DNA of 64,000 nt from Saccharothrix tamanrassetensis (GTDB taxonomy: Bacteria; Actinomycetota; Actinomycetes; Mycobacteriales; Pseudonocardiaceae). Under the pieces are notes generated by a model. The model saw only the letters and a program-made list of their open reading frames with translations. It searched no databases and had not been told where the DNA came from. A program made the translations under genes and the position numbers. The stretch spans positions 61,964 to 125,963 of the forward strand of contig NZ_JACHJN010000007.1 of the NCBI RefSeq assembly GCF_014203665.1, read 5' to 3'. Of this stretch, positions 52,653 through 62,166 are shown piece after piece (position 1 is the stretch's first letter; every line of letters starts with the position of its first letter).

Positions 52653-53045
52653 GTGGCGGTCAACCGAAGTCGAAGGGCACGAGCGGCCCGCCGACGCCAA
52701 CGCCGGATGGACCGGGTCGAGCACGACCTGACCGACGAGCAGTGGACCACGCTCCGAACCGCCTGGGGTGGCTGCGCGTACTGCGGTGCGACCGACCAGC
52801 CGTTGCAGCGCGATTGCGTACTCGCCATCTCGCGCGGCGGGCGCTACACGCTCGACAACGTGGTGCCCGCCTGCCGCACCTGCAACACGAGCAAGTGCAA
52901 CACCGAGGTGACCGGGTGGCTCCGCCGCAAGCGGCTTGACGAGCGGGCGTTCCTGCTCCGCCACGTCGAGGTCCGGACAGCGCTCGGACTGTCAACCGCG
53001 GACGAACCGGACGTGGCGCCTGCGGCGGCGGGTCAACCCGGGTAG
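52653..53045 (+). CDS. HNH-fold protein with Cys in place of the first catalytic His
   Basis: The 130-residue protein has a basic N-terminus (RRARAARRRQRR) and an HNH/zinc-ribbon fold with CAYCG near 46-50 and CRTCNTSKC near 78-86. The central beta-beta-alpha motif, normally DHxxPxSxGG, reads DCVLAISRGG, so the general-base His is Cys; the Asn (LDNVVP) is kept. Nuclease activity is therefore doubtful unless Cys substitutes. The promoter looks leaderless. No phage or restriction gene is adjacent. Confidence 0.75.
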   Translation: MAVNRSRRARAARRRQRRMDRVEHDLTDEQWTTLRTAWGGCAYCGATDQPLQRDCVLAISRGGRYTLDNVVPACRTCNTSKCNTEVTGWLRRKRLDERAFLLRHVEVRTALGLSTADEPDVAPAAAGQPG

Positions 53046-53253
53046 CTCCCGCCATTCGCACAGGGGCCGGTTTCGTCGGCGCCCCAACCGCGCCATCTAC
53101 CGGCCGACTCGTCCGCACAATGCGCGATGGGTAGCCGTCAGGTAGCGGTCCGTCGCCGCGCGCGGGCGCCTTCGGCTCAAGCGCAGCCGACTGCGACGCG
53201 TGGCCGATGGCCGGTTGGGCCGTTCTGGGGCAGGCGACTTGGAATCCTGGCAC

Positions 53254-53259
53254 TAGCTT
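53254..53259 (+). promoter_or_regulatory. -10 box of a probable leaderless promoter
   Basis: TAGCTT lies seven bases before the ATG at 53267, which has no ribosome site. Confidence 0.6.
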
Positions 53260-53266
53260 GGTGGCC

Positions 53267-53836
53267 ATGGCCCATATCGACCTTGGCGTTGACGAGAGCT
53301 TATATCCTGGGATCACCGGGCCGTTGCGATTCCGGCCCGAGACCGCCGGGCCGCTCAACCGACTGGCCGAAATCCTGTTGCGGGCTCCGCACTCGTTGCC
53401 GCCGGGCGAGCGTGAACTCATCGCCGCCTACGTGTCCGGTCTCAACGGCTGCGAGTTCTGCTGCGACTCGCACTCGGCGATCGCGGCGGCACAATTGGAA
53501 GACGGGATGGCGCTGGTCAGGGAGGTACTGTCGGACCTGGACGGTGCACCGATCCCCGGCAAGCTGCGGGCACTGCTGCGGATCGCCGCCGCGGTCCGGG
53601 AATCGGGGCGCAAAGTCACCACCGTGCTCGTGGACGAGGCACGCGCCGAAGGGGCCACGGACGTCGAAATTCACGACACGGTGCTGATCGCGGCGGCATT
53701 CAGCATGTACAACCGGTACGTGGACGGGCTCGGCACGCTGGTGCCGCAGGATCCCCCGTTCTACGCCGAAACGGCGAAGCGCATCCTCCGGAACGGCTAC
53801 CTCGGTTCTACCCCGAGCAGTCCAGCGGACTGTTAG
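53267..53836 (+). CDS. AhpD/carboxymuconolactone decarboxylase-like peroxidase-related protein
   Basis: The 189-residue protein has the AhpD-fold active segment NGCEFCCDSHSAIAAAQ near residues 64-80, with CxxC and His spacing (CEFCCDSH) and the preceding Glu region (ERELIAAYVSGL). Such proteins act as thiol peroxidases or adapters, or as decarboxylases. A longer frame starts at 53207, but the leaderless-type -10 box makes 53267 the better start. It converges on a GNAT gene. Confidence 0.85.
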   Translation: MAHIDLGVDESLYPGITGPLRFRPETAGPLNRLAEILLRAPHSLPPGERELIAAYVSGLNGCEFCCDSHSAIAAAQLEDGMALVREVLSDLDGAPIPGKLRALLRIAAAVRESGRKVTTVLVDEARAEGATDVEIHDTVLIAAAFSMYNRYVDGLGTLVPQDPPFYAETAKRILRNGYLGSTPSSPADC

Positions 53837-53857
53837 CCGCAACGCACCAACCACGAC

Positions 53858-53878
53858 GTCGCCGACCGGGCCGGCGAC
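53858..53878. terminator. Bidirectional terminator
   Basis: GTCGCCG and CGGCGAC form a 7-bp stem with a seven-base loop between two converging genes. Confidence 0.5.
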
Positions 53879-53908
53879 CAGTGGGCGGCAGGGGTTCGGC
53901 GGGCCCGC

Positions 53909-54604
53909 TCACGTCAACACCGCCTCCGTGAGCGGGACGCGGACCGACAGGAACTCCGAACGTCGTCGCAGCCGGAAACCCAACGACTCGTACAGCCGGA
54001 TCGCGTTCGTGTTGTCCGCCGAGGCGTGCATCATCGGTGTCTCGCCGCGCGCCCGGATCCCCGCCGCCACGGCCAGCACCAGCCGGGTTCCGAGGCCTCG
54101 GCCTCGGAACTCCTCGTCGGTGCACACCGCGCTGATCTCGGTCCACCCCGGCGGGTGCAGCCGTTCGCCGGCCATCGCCACCAGCCGGCCGCCGCGCCGG
54201 ATCCCGAGGTAGCTGCCCAACTCGATGGTGCGCGGCCGGAACGGGCCGGGTCTGGTGCGTTCCACCAGGTCGAGCATCTCCGGCACGTCCGCCGCGGTCA
54301 GCCGCACGGCCTCGGGGTCTTCGGCGGCACGCACACCGTCGTCGACCAACTGCACACCCGCGCCCCGGAACACGACATCCCACCCCGGCGGCGGGTCCAC
54401 CGAGGCGTTGCTGATCAGCACGACCTCGCCGGGACCGGCGAGCGTGGCGATGTCGTCCCACAGCCGCTCGTCCGGGTCGACCGGCAACGCCAGGAACGGC
54501 GCCACGTCGGGCTGGTAGCGCAGCACCTGTCCGTGCTGTTCGGCGAAACGTGCGTGCGCGCCGGTCAGCGACGCCCACGCGGGGTTGTCCAAGGGTGACG
54601 ACAT
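53909..54604 (-). CDS. GNAT N-acetyltransferase
   Basis: The 231-residue protein has an unassigned N-terminal half and a C-terminal GNAT domain with AVCTDEEFRGRGLGTRLVL, the acetyl-CoA pyrophosphate loop, and the closing NAIRLYESLGFRLRR. The N-terminal half (about 100 residues with FLALPVDPDERLW) is typical of a GNAT subgroup that has two related halves. Substrate unknown. GAGGA precedes the ATG at 54604. It follows the acetate kinase gene on the same strand after a 207-base gap and is probably separately transcribed. Confidence 0.85.
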   Translation of the reverse strand: MSSPLDNPAWASLTGAHARFAEQHGQVLRYQPDVAPFLALPVDPDERLWDDIATLAGPGEVVLISNASVDPPPGWDVVFRGAGVQLVDDGVRAAEDPEAVRLTAADVPEMLDLVERTRPGPFRPRTIELGSYLGIRRGGRLVAMAGERLHPPGWTEISAVCTDEEFRGRGLGTRLVLAVAAGIRARGETPMMHASADNTNAIRLYESLGFRLRRRSEFLSVRVPLTEAVLT

Positions 54605-54811
54605 GTGGAGAGTCCTCGTTGCAGCAGCTCGTCGCATAGTTCGCAAACCAGCGAATCATGCGTTCACCGACGACCGGCTGTCCATCGCCGCTGCCGTGCT
54701 CCCACATGGTGAGCAGGGCACTGTGGACCGCGTACGCATCGAACGTCCCCAGAGCCACCCCACCGCCACGCTGGGGACAACCAGCTCTCGTGGCGGCCGG
54801 CACCTGCCCGG

Positions 54812-55900
54812 CTAAGCGTCAAGCGTTCGACGGACCCCGTTCGCGATCTCCACGTCCTCACGCGCTTCGACCACCCAGACGCCGACCGCCGACTCCGCAC
54901 CGCTCACCTCGGCGTCACCCGTCCGCGAGGTGTTGCGCTCGGCGTCCAGCGTCACGCCGAGGAAGCCGAGCCCTTCGACGGTCCGGTCGCGCACCACCGC
55001 GTCGTGCTCGCCGACCCCACCGGTGAACACGAGCAGGTCCAAGCCGCCCAGGGAGGCCGTCATGGCCGCGATGCCCTGCCGCAACCGGTGGACGAAGACC
55101 TTCAGCGCCAGAGCCGCGTCGGGCGACCCCGAGTCGGCGGCCCGGTGCACGTCCCGGAGGTCGGCGCTGCCTGCCAGGCCGAGCAGACCGGACTGGTGCT
55201 CCAAGCCGTCCGCCAACTCCTCCACGTCCAGCCTCTCGTCGCGCAGCAGCCACACCAGCAGACCCGGGTCCACGTCTCCGCTGCGCGTGGCCATCACCAG
55301 ACCGGCCAGCGGGGTGAAGCCCATCGTCGTGTCGACCGAGTGCCCGTCACGGACCGCCGCCAACGAACACCCCGCCCCGAGGTGGCAGGTGACCACGCGG
55401 GAACCTCCACCGGCCAGTTCGGTGGCACGCCGGGACGCGTAGGCGTGCGACAGGCCGTGGAAGCCGTACCGGCGCAGGTCCCACTCCTCGCGCCACCGCG
55501 CGGGCAGGGCGTAGGTGGACGCGGCAGCGATCATGGTGTGGTGGAACGCCGTGTCGAAGCACGCCACCTGCGGCACGTTCGGCAGGAGCCCCGACACGGC
55601 GTCGATACCGGCCAACGCACGTGGCTGGTGCAGCGGAGCTAGGTCGGTCAGCCGTTCGATGTCCTCGCGCGTCCTGGCATCCACCACGACCGGCGTGCCG
55701 AAGTCCGGTCCGCCGTGCACCACCCGGTGACCCACGGCGGCCACGTCGGGCGCGTCGGCGAGGAAGTCGGCGATCCCGTCGGTCCCGTCGGTCCCGTCCC
55801 ACCGCTCCAGGTGCCGCTCGGCGAGCACCTCGTCGTCCTCGCCCAGCACGGACAGCTTCAGGCTCGACGAGCCCGCGTTGACCACCAGCACGCCGCGCAT
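54812..55900 (-). CDS. ackA: Acetate kinase
   Basis: The 362-residue protein has the acetate kinase start LVVNAGSSSLKL, GHRVVHGG, DTAFHH, RRYGFHGLSH, a CHLGAGCSLAAV phosphate loop and TRSGDVDPG. It converts acetyl-phosphate and ADP to acetate and ATP. It is about 35 residues shorter than the usual ~400, with losses in loop regions. The ATG overlaps the phosphoketolase stop (TGATG), so translation is coupled to the enzyme that makes its substrate. It ends the Usp-phosphoketolase-acetate kinase operon. Confidence 0.93.
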   Translation of the reverse strand: MRGVLVVNAGSSSLKLSVLGEDDEVLAERHLERWDGTDGTDGIADFLADAPDVAAVGHRVVHGGPDFGTPVVVDARTREDIERLTDLAPLHQPRALAGIDAVSGLLPNVPQVACFDTAFHHTMIAAASTYALPARWREEWDLRRYGFHGLSHAYASRRATELAGGGSRVVTCHLGAGCSLAAVRDGHSVDTTMGFTPLAGLVMATRSGDVDPGLLVWLLRDERLDVEELADGLEHQSGLLGLAGSADLRDVHRAADSGSPDAALALKVFVHRLRQGIAAMTASLGGLDLLVFTGGVGEHDAVVRDRTVEGLGFLGVTLDAERNTSRTGDAEVSGAESAVGVWVVEAREDVEIANGVRRTLDA

Positions 55901-58242
55901 CAGTACGGCCAGGCCCAGTCGCGGATCTCGGGCAGGTCCTCGCCGTGTTCGCGGATGTAGGCGTGGTGGCGGGTGCGCTGGTCCTGCATGTGCTGGCGCA
56001 GGCCGGCGGCCCTGGGGCCGAGGCCGGGGACGCGGTCGACGACGTCGATGACCAGCCGGTAGCGGTCCATGTCGTTGAGCACCAGCATGTCGAACGGGGT
56101 CGTGGTGGTGCCTTCCTCCTTGTAACCGCGGACGTGGATGTCGCTGTGGTTGGTCCGGCGGTAGGTCAGGCGGTGGATCAGCCACGGGTAGCCGTGGTAG
56201 GCGAAGATGACCGGCTTGTCGGGCGTGAACAGCGCGTCGAACTCACGGTCCGACATGCCGTGCGGGTGCTCGGTGTCCGGCTGCAACCGCATCAGGTCCA
56301 CCACGTTCACCACTCGCACCCGCAACTCGGGCAGGTGCTCACGCAGCAACGCCGCCGCCGCGAGGACCTCCATCGTCGGCGCGTCACCCGCACACGCCAG
56401 CACCACGTCGGGCTCGCCCTCGGCCGTGCCGGCCCAGTCCCAGGTACCCGCACCGCGCGCGCAGTGCAGCGCCGCCTCCTCCGGCCCCAGCCAGTCGGGG
56501 GTGAGGTTCTTGCCCGCCACGATCACGTTCACGTAGTCCCGGCTGCGCAGGCAGTGGTCCGCCACCGACAGCAGCGTGTTCGTGTCCGGCGGCAGGTAGA
56601 CCCGGATGACCTCGGCCTTCTTGTTCATGACGTGGTCGATGAATCCCGGGTCCTGGTGGGAGAACCCGTTGTGGTCCTGCCGCCACACGTGCGACGACAA
56701 CAGGTAGTTCAACGACGCCACCGGGCGCCGCCACGCCAACTTCCGGTGCACCTTCAACCACTTGGCGTGCTGGTTGAACATCGAGTCCACGATGTGCGTG
56801 AACGCCTCGTAGCAGTTGAACAGCCCGTGCCGCCCGGTCAACAGGTAGCCCTCCAGGAAGCCCTGGCACAGGTGCTCGGACAACACCTCGACCACCCGGC
56901 CGTGGTGCTCCAGGTGCTCGTCCACCGGCAGCACCTCGGCCTGCCACTGCTTGCCGGTCTTCTCGTACACCGCGTCCAGCCGGTTCGACGCCGTCTCGTC
57001 CGGCCCGAACAGCCGGAAGTTCTCCTGCTCGGCGTTGAGCGCCACCACGTCCCGCAGCATCCGGCCCAGCGCCCGCGTGGGCTCCGAATTGGTGGTGCCG
57101 TGCTTGGTCACCTCCACCGCGTGCGGGGCCACGCCCGGCAACCGCAGCTCGCGCAGCAGCAGACCTCCGTTGGCGTGCGGCGTCGAGCCCATCCGCAGGT
57201 CACCGGTCGGTGCCAGGTCGAGCAGTTCGGGCCGGGGGCCGCCGTGCTCGTCGAACAACTCCTCCGGCCGGTAGGACCTCAGCCACGACTCCAGCAGTTC
57301 CAGGTGCTCCGGGTTGTCGCGGACACCCGCCAGCGGGACCTGGTGCGCCCGCCAGGTGCCCTCCACCGGCACGCCGTCCACTTCGGACGGACCGGTCCAG
57401 CCCTTGGGGGTGCGCAGCACGATCATCGGCCAACGCGGGCGCCCGGTGCGTCCGGAGGTCTTGATGCGGTGGATCCCGTCCAGGACCTCGTCCAGCACCT
57501 GCGCCATCCGGGAGTGCATCGCGGCGGGCTCGTCGCCCTCCACGTAGAACGGCGCGTACCCGTTGCCGCGCAGCAGGGCATCCAGCTCCTCGTGCGGGAT
57601 CCGGGCCAGGATCGTCGGATTGGCGATCTTGTAGCCGTTGAGGTGCAGGATCGGCAGCACCGCTCCGTCCCGCACCGGATCGAGGAACTTGTTGCCGTGC
57701 CAGCTCGCCGCCAGCGGGCCGGTCTCCGCCTCGCCGTCGCCGATCACGCACGCCACCAGCAGGTCCGGGTTGTCGAACGCCGCACCGAACGCGTGCGCCA
57801 GCGAGTACCCCAGCTCACCGCCCTCGTGGATCGACCCCGGCACCTCCGGCGCCACGTGGCTGGGCACCCCGCCGGGGAACGAGAACTGCCGGAACAGCCG
57901 CCGCATCCCGTGCCCGTCCCGCTGCACGTCCGGGTAAATTTCGCTGTAGGAACCCTCCAGCCAGGTGTTCGCCAGCAACGCCGGGCCGCCGTGCCCCGGA
58001 CCGGTCACGAACAGCACGTTCGTCGAGCGCGCCTTGATCACCCGGTTCAGGTGCGCGTAGACGAAGTTGAGGCCCGGCGTGGTGCCCCAGTGGCCGAGCA
58101 GCCGGGGCTTGATGTGCGCGGGCGTCAACGGCTCGGCCAGCAACGGGTTGTCCAGCAGGTAGATCTGCCCCGCCGAGAGGTAGTTCGCGGCCCTCCAGTA
58201 CGCGTCGACCAGCGACAGGTCCGATCCGGTGATCTCCGACAT
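55900..58242 (-). CDS. xfp: Phosphoketolase (xylulose-5-P / fructose-6-P)
   Basis: The 780-residue enzyme has family signatures [12 protein letters not shown], the thiamin diphosphate site [18 protein letters not shown] near 165, and [10 protein letters not shown]. The length matches the family. It cleaves xylulose-5-phosphate or fructose-6-phosphate with phosphate to acetyl-phosphate, which acetate kinase turns into ATP. AGGGGAG lies directly before the ATG. It follows the Usp gene by 28 bases and overlaps ackA. The divergent DosR-like regulator suggests induction under hypoxia. Confidence 0.95.
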   Translation of the reverse strand: MSEITGSDLSLVDAYWRAANYLSAGQIYLLDNPLLAEPLTPAHIKPRLLGHWGTTPGLNFVYAHLNRVIKARSTNVLFVTGPGHGGPALLANTWLEGSYSEIYPDVQRDGHGMRRLFRQFSFPGGVPSHVAPEVPGSIHEGGELGYSLAHAFGAAFDNPDLLVACVIGDGEAETGPLAASWHGNKFLDPVRDGAVLPILHLNGYKIANPTILARIPHEELDALLRGNGYAPFYVEGDEPAAMHSRMAQVLDEVLDGIHRIKTSGRTGRPRWPMIVLRTPKGWTGPSEVDGVPVEGTWRAHQVPLAGVRDNPEHLELLESWLRSYRPEELFDEHGGPRPELLDLAPTGDLRMGSTPHANGGLLLRELRLPGVAPHAVEVTKHGTTNSEPTRALGRMLRDVVALNAEQENFRLFGPDETASNRLDAVYEKTGKQWQAEVLPVDEHLEHHGRVVEVLSEHLCQGFLEGYLLTGRHGLFNCYEAFTHIVDSMFNQHAKWLKVHRKLAWRRPVASLNYLLSSHVWRQDHNGFSHQDPGFIDHVMNKKAEVIRVYLPPDTNTLLSVADHCLRSRDYVNVIVAGKNLTPDWLGPEEAALHCARGAGTWDWAGTAEGEPDVVLACAGDAPTMEVLAAAALLREHLPELRVRVVNVVDLMRLQPDTEHPHGMSDREFDALFTPDKPVIFAYHGYPWLIHRLTYRRTNHSDIHVRGYKEEGTTTTPFDMLVLNDMDRYRLVIDVVDRVPGLGPRAAGLRQHMQDQRTRHHAYIREHGEDLPEIRDWAWPY

Positions 58243-58270
58243 CTCTCTCCCCTGGCGTCGAAAGCGGAGG

Positions 58271-59140
58271 TCAGTCCACGGCCGGCGGGCGCACCACGGC
58301 CACCGGGCAGGGCGCGTGGTGGACCAGCGTCTGGCTGGTCGAGCCGAGCAGCATCCCCTTGAAGCCACCGCGGCCACGGCTGCCCACGACGAGCAGCTGG
58401 GCGTCCGCCGCCGAGGTCAGCAGCGCACGCGCCGGCCGTTCGCGGACCACCACCCTGTCCACCCTGACATCCGGGTACTTCTCCTGCCACCCGGCGAGCC
58501 GTTCGGCCAGCACGCGGCGCTCCTCGTCCTCCACCGCCGCCCAGTCGACGGCGAGCCGGTCGCCGTACGGCCCGTCCACCACGAAGTCGCTCCCGGCGAG
58601 CACGGCCTTCAACACCGCCCCGCGCGTCGACGCCGCGTCGAACGCGAACGCCACCGCCTGCTCACTGGCGGGTGACCCGTCCACACCGACCACGACGGGG
58701 CCTTCGGCGGGCACCGAGTCCCGCACCACCACGACCGGGCACTCGCCGTGCGCCACGGCGGCCACCGCGACCGACCCGACCAGCAGGCCGGTGAAACCAC
58801 CGAGCCCGCGCGACCCGAGCACCACCAGCCGGGCCCGCTTCGACTCCCACACCATCGCGCCCGCCGCGCCCGAGTGCTCCAGCGAGACCGTGACCTCGAC
58901 GTCGGCCGCGGCACGGGCGGCGGCTTCCGCCTCGGCCAGCCACTGCCGTCCCTGGTCCTCCAGCGCCTGCCGCACCTCGTGCCCGGTCAGCACGAGCTCG
59001 GGGTAGCCGCGCGAGGGCATCAGGTAGGCGTGCACCAGCTTGAGCGGCACGCGGTGGCGGCCGGCCTCCTCGGCGGCCCACTCCACCGCCGACAGGGCCG
59101 ATGCCGAACCGTCCACACCGACCACGATCGGAACGCTCAT
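58271..59140 (-). CDS. Tandem universal stress protein (UspA)
   Basis: The 289-residue protein has two Usp domains: [20 protein letters not shown] with [17 protein letters not shown], and [20 protein letters not shown] with [17 protein letters not shown]. Both keep the ATP-binding G-2X-G-9X-G[ST] loop. Proteins of this two-domain kind are typical members of the mycobacterial DosR hypoxia regulon. First gene of the Usp-xfp-ackA operon, divergent from the DosR-like regulator. Confidence 0.93.
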   Translation of the reverse strand: MSVPIVVGVDGSASALSAVEWAAEEAGRHRVPLKLVHAYLMPSRGYPELVLTGHEVRQALEDQGRQWLAEAEAAARAAADVEVTVSLEHSGAAGAMVWESKRARLVVLGSRGLGGFTGLLVGSVAVAAVAHGECPVVVVRDSVPAEGPVVVGVDGSPASEQAVAFAFDAASTRGAVLKAVLAGSDFVVDGPYGDRLAVDWAAVEDEERRVLAERLAGWQEKYPDVRVDRVVVRERPARALLTSAADAQLLVVGSRGRGGFKGMLLGSTSQTLVHHAPCPVAVVRPPAVD

Positions 59141-59241
59141 GAGGTCGATCCTTTCCGAAGTAACCCGAACCCGCCCGTCGACCACTCCGACGCTAGGCAG
59201 CCGGGTGACCTCGGGCAGCGGTCCTAGGTCCCGGCCTGACG

Positions 59242-59315
59242 AGGCCCTTCGACCGCGTTCCGGACAGCGCCCGGAACGACCTGCCGGGTGACACCGGGCA
59301 CAAGGCCTTTCGACC
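59242..59315. promoter_or_regulatory. Candidate response-regulator sites, repeated 13-mer
   Basis: AGGCCCTTCGACC (59242-59254) and AGGCCTTTCGACC (59303-59315) differ at one base and lie 61 bases apart between the divergent Usp and regulator genes. Each is a rough dyad (GGCC...GACC), as DosR-type sites are. Confidence 0.45.
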
Positions 59316-59383
59316 CTGTCCGGTGGCGGCCCGGATCGGCGAAGGTCAGGATCGGAAGCGACGGCGACAGCGAGGTGGACGTG

Positions 59384-60043
59384 GTGGGCGCGAAGGTGTT
59401 CCTGGTGGACGACCACGAGGTGGTCCGGGTCGGCGTCCGCGAGCTGCTCAACAGCGCGGAGGACCTGGCGGTCGTCGGCGAGGCCGGTTCGGTGGCCGAG
59501 GCGGTCGCACGGGTGCCGGTCAGCGGTGCCGACGTGGCGGTGCTGGACGTGCGGCTGCCCGACGGCAACGGCATCGAGCTGTGCCGCGAGCTGCGGTCCC
59601 GGGTGCCCGACCTGAAGTGCCTGATGCTGACCTCGTTCACCGACGACGAGGCGCTGTTCGACGCCATCATGGCCGGCGCGTCCGGGTTCGTCCTCAAGCG
59701 CATCCTCGGCCACGACCTGGTCGAGGCCGTGCGGACGGTCGCCGCCGGAGAGTCCCTGCTGGACGCCCGCTCCACCTCCGCCCTGCTCAACCGCATCCGC
59801 CGGGAACGCGCGGAAGGCGACCCGACCCGGATGCTGACCGAACAGGAGCGCGTCGTGCTGGACCACATCGGCAACGGCCTGACCAACCGGCAGATCGCCG
59901 AACAGATGTTCCTGGCCGAGAAGACGATCAAGAACTACGTCTCGCACCTGCTGGCCAAGCTGGGCCTCGAACGCCGCACCCAGGCCGCCGTCCTGGCCAC
60001 CCGCCTGCGCAAACCCCACCCCTCCGCGCACGAGGACGGCTAG
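59384..60043 (+). CDS. DosR/DevR-like NarL-family response regulator
   Basis: The 219-residue protein has a receiver domain ([19 protein letters not shown], phosphoacceptor Asp in [20 protein letters not shown] near 53, Lys in FVLKRI) and a LuxR-type DNA-binding domain ([32 protein letters not shown]). The start of the protein, the [11 protein letters not shown] block and the [18 protein letters not shown] block are very close to mycobacterial DosR (DevR), and the length matches (about 217). GAGG lies eight bases before GTG 59384; GTG 59381 is also possible. The partner sensor kinase is not in this window. Confidence 0.88.
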   Translation: MGAKVFLVDDHEVVRVGVRELLNSAEDLAVVGEAGSVAEAVARVPVSGADVAVLDVRLPDGNGIELCRELRSRVPDLKCLMLTSFTDDEALFDAIMAGASGFVLKRILGHDLVEAVRTVAAGESLLDARSTSALLNRIRRERAEGDPTRMLTEQERVVLDHIGNGLTNRQIAEQMFLAEKTIKNYVSHLLAKLGLERRTQAAVLATRLRKPHPSAHEDG

Positions 60044-60073
60044 GCCGCTCCGGCTCAGGCGGCTCCGGCGTAG

Positions 60074-60104
60074 GCCGCTCCGGCGACGATCCCGCCGGAG
60101 CGGC
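60074..60104. terminator. Bidirectional terminator
   Basis: GCCGCTCCGGCG and CGCCGGAGCGGC form a 12-bp perfect stem around seven bases, between the response regulator and the convergent protease gene. Confidence 0.8.
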
Positions 60105-60127
60105 GAGGACCCGAGGCGGGAGGTGGA

Positions 60128-61015
60128 TCAGGCGATCCGGTCCAGCGCGGTGTCGATCACCTCCCGGCTGTCCGTCAGCAGCGCCTCCGCCGCGGTGTGG
60201 CCCGTCGCGGCCAGGTAGGCGTCCACCAGCCGGTTGCCCACGGCGTAGCCGGCGCCGGTCGGCAGCCCGACCGGGGTCGCGCCGTAGCGGGCGGCGATCG
60301 CGTCACCGTGCACCCACGCCGCGAAGTCCCGCATTCCCGTCACCTCCAGGCCGGAGACGACCTTGGCGAACACCGCCTCGTCGTCCAGGTGCGGCACGCC
60401 GATGCGCGTGTACCCGAGTTCGTCGCCGCACAGCTGACGGGCGAACGCGTCGGCCAGCCCCTCGGACACCACCTGCTCCCCCACCGTGACCGTCGCCGGA
60501 TCCCACACGACGGCGCCGGGGCTGTAGCGGAGGTTGTGGTTCAGCTCGTGGACCGCCGTCGCCTCCAGCCGCGCCAGGTTCTCCGGGTAAGGCCAGAAGT
60601 TCAGGAACAGGTAGCCGGACACGCTGCCGTTCGCCGTCATACCCAGGGTCGTGCCCGTGAAATGCGCGTCGCCGGGGTCGCCGAGCACGACGAGCACGGT
60701 GATGTCCGGCACGGTGATACCCGGGGTCGCCGCGAGCTGCACGGCGACGGCCTCGTCGAGCGCCCGCTCGATCCGGCCCCACGCGTCGGCGTCGTGCAAC
60801 GCCTCCAGCGCCTCCTCGCACCGCTTCTCGTCGCGGTCGAGCGGAAACCCCGAACCCATCCGGTGCATCTCGACGAGGTCGACCTCGCCCGGGAAGTACC
60901 GGTACATGCCCGCGGCGGGTTCCAGCATGGCGCGCAGCAGACCAGGCCGTTCGGACAGCGGTGACCGCAGGATCCCCCGGATGGCCGGGTAGGTGTCCAG
61001 AACCGTGATCGTCAT
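60128..61015 (-). CDS. DUF2268-type zinc metalloprotease
   Basis: The 295-residue protein has the zinc motif HELNH (in TAVHELNHNLRYS near 175) and a downstream Glu in VVSEGLADAFA, the pattern of DUF2268 proteases. It lacks a signal peptide. The substrate is unknown. The ATG is preceded at seven bases by a minus-strand TAGCGT -10 box and has no ribosome site, so the transcript is probably leaderless. It diverges from corA. Confidence 0.85.
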   Translation of the reverse strand: MTITVLDTYPAIRGILRSPLSERPGLLRAMLEPAAGMYRYFPGEVDLVEMHRMGSGFPLDRDEKRCEEALEALHDADAWGRIERALDEAVAVQLAATPGITVPDITVLVVLGDPGDAHFTGTTLGMTANGSVSGYLFLNFWPYPENLARLEATAVHELNHNLRYSPGAVVWDPATVTVGEQVVSEGLADAFARQLCGDELGYTRIGVPHLDDEAVFAKVVSGLEVTGMRDFAAWVHGDAIAARYGATPVGLPTGAGYAVGNRLVDAYLAATGHTAAEALLTDSREVIDTALDRIA

Positions 61016-61022
61016 GACCGGG

Positions 61023-61028
61023 ACGCTA
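61023..61028 (-). promoter_or_regulatory. -10 box of a probable leaderless promoter
   Basis: On the minus strand TAGCGT lies seven bases before the ATG at 61015. The sequence is the same as the box at 20331. Confidence 0.6.
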
Positions 61029-61092
61029 AACTCTCCAGCAACCGGAGATTCAAATCCTTTGGACTCCTGCCACCCGCTGACACCCCGGCGGT

Positions 61093-61098
61093 TACGCT
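61093..61098 (+). promoter_or_regulatory. -10 box of a probable leaderless promoter for corA
   Basis: TACGCT lies six bases before the GTG at 61105, opposite the minus-strand promoter 65 bases away. Confidence 0.55.
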
Positions 61099-61104
61099 GG
61101 GTTC

Positions 61105-62070
61105 GTGTCAAGTACCCGGATGTACCGCCACGGGGTGTTGGAGGCCGAGGGGTTCCCCGTCGACGAGCTGTCCGAGCGCCTGCGGGACCAGGACGTCACG
61201 GTGTGGGTGGACCTGTGCGGCCCGTCGCAGGCGGACCTCGTGGAGATCGCCGACGAGCTGGGTCTGCACGAACTGGCCGTCGAGGACGCGCTGCACCCGC
61301 ACGAACGGCCCAAGCTCGACCGCTACGACACGCACTGCTTCCTGTCCGCGTACGCCGTGCGGCTGGACGGTCCGTCCGGGGAGCTGGTCACGTCCGAGCT
61401 GTCCGCGTTCCTCACCCGGCAGGCGCTGGTGACCGTGCGGGCCGACGACCGGTTCGACATGGGCGTCGTCACCGCCCGGTGGGACGAGTCCCCGCAGCTG
61501 GCCGGGAACGGTGTCGGGTTCCTCGCGCACGGGCTGCTGGACGCCGTGGTGGACAGCCACTTCGAGGCCGTGCAGGCGCTGGACGACCACATCGAGGAGC
61601 TGGAGGACCTGCTGTTCTCCGACCACCCGGACAGCCGCGACATGCAGCGCCGCGCGTTGGAGCTGCGCAAGTCCCTGGTGCTCCTGCGCCGGGTGGTGCT
61701 GCCGATGCGCGAGGTGGTGAACGCGCTGATGCGGCACGAACAGGTGAACGACTCGATGATGCCGTACTACCAGGACGTCTACGACCACGTGCTGCGCGCC
61801 ACGGAGTGGACGGAGTCGTTGCGGGAGACGGTCGCGACCATCCGCGAGACCCAGCTGAACATCCAGAGCAACCGGCTCAACCTGATCATGAAGAAGGTGA
61901 CCGGGTGGGCGGCGATCATCGCCGTGCCGACCGCGATCACCGGCTTCTACGGGCAGAACGTGCCGTACCCGGGTTACGACCAACCGTGGGGCTTCTGGGT
62001 GTCCACCGTCGCGATCCTGCTGGTGTCGGGCGGGCTCTACGCGTTGTTCAAACGACGGGACTGGCTCTGA
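61105..62070 (+). CDS. corA: CorA-family divalent cation transporter
   Basis: The 321-residue protein has the long CorA cytosolic domain, two C-terminal membrane helices and the pore signature GFYGQNVPYPG. The canonical YGMNF is altered at Met to Gln (YGQN), a variant seen in many distant CorA relatives. It pumps or channels magnesium or another divalent ion into the cell. The GTG start sits after a leaderless-type -10 box. Divergent from the DUF2268 gene. Confidence 0.85.
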   Translation: MSSTRMYRHGVLEAEGFPVDELSERLRDQDVTVWVDLCGPSQADLVEIADELGLHELAVEDALHPHERPKLDRYDTHCFLSAYAVRLDGPSGELVTSELSAFLTRQALVTVRADDRFDMGVVTARWDESPQLAGNGVGFLAHGLLDAVVDSHFEAVQALDDHIEELEDLLFSDHPDSRDMQRRALELRKSLVLLRRVVLPMREVVNALMRHEQVNDSMMPYYQDVYDHVLRATEWTESLRETVATIRETQLNIQSNRLNLIMKKVTGWAAIIAVPTAITGFYGQNVPYPGYDQPWGFWVSTVAILLVSGGLYALFKRRDWL

Positions 62071-62154
62071 CCGCGGACGCCGACCGGTGGCCGCACGTGC
62101 CGCGGTCGTAGCGGCGCGCCTCGCCTCGTCCGACCGGGAGCCGGCCGCTTGAGG

Positions 62155-62160
62155 CACTAT
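62155..62160 (+). promoter_or_regulatory. Possible -10 box of the SEFIR gene
   Basis: CACTAT lies six bases before the ATG at 62167. Only the key A and T of TANNNT match, so this is weak. Confidence 0.35.
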
Positions 62161-62166
62161 TGGGCG

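Noticed and set aside
54605..54811. Minus-strand readable segment containing WEHGSGDGQ and MIRWFANYA
   Set aside because: It continues only as a shadow of the GNAT gene and has no start signal; too short to call a relic without a database search.
62069..62107. Terminator after corA (GACCGCGG / CCGCGGTC)
   Set aside because: The 8-bp stem encloses 23 bases and sits at the edge of the stop; too weak to annotate with confidence.
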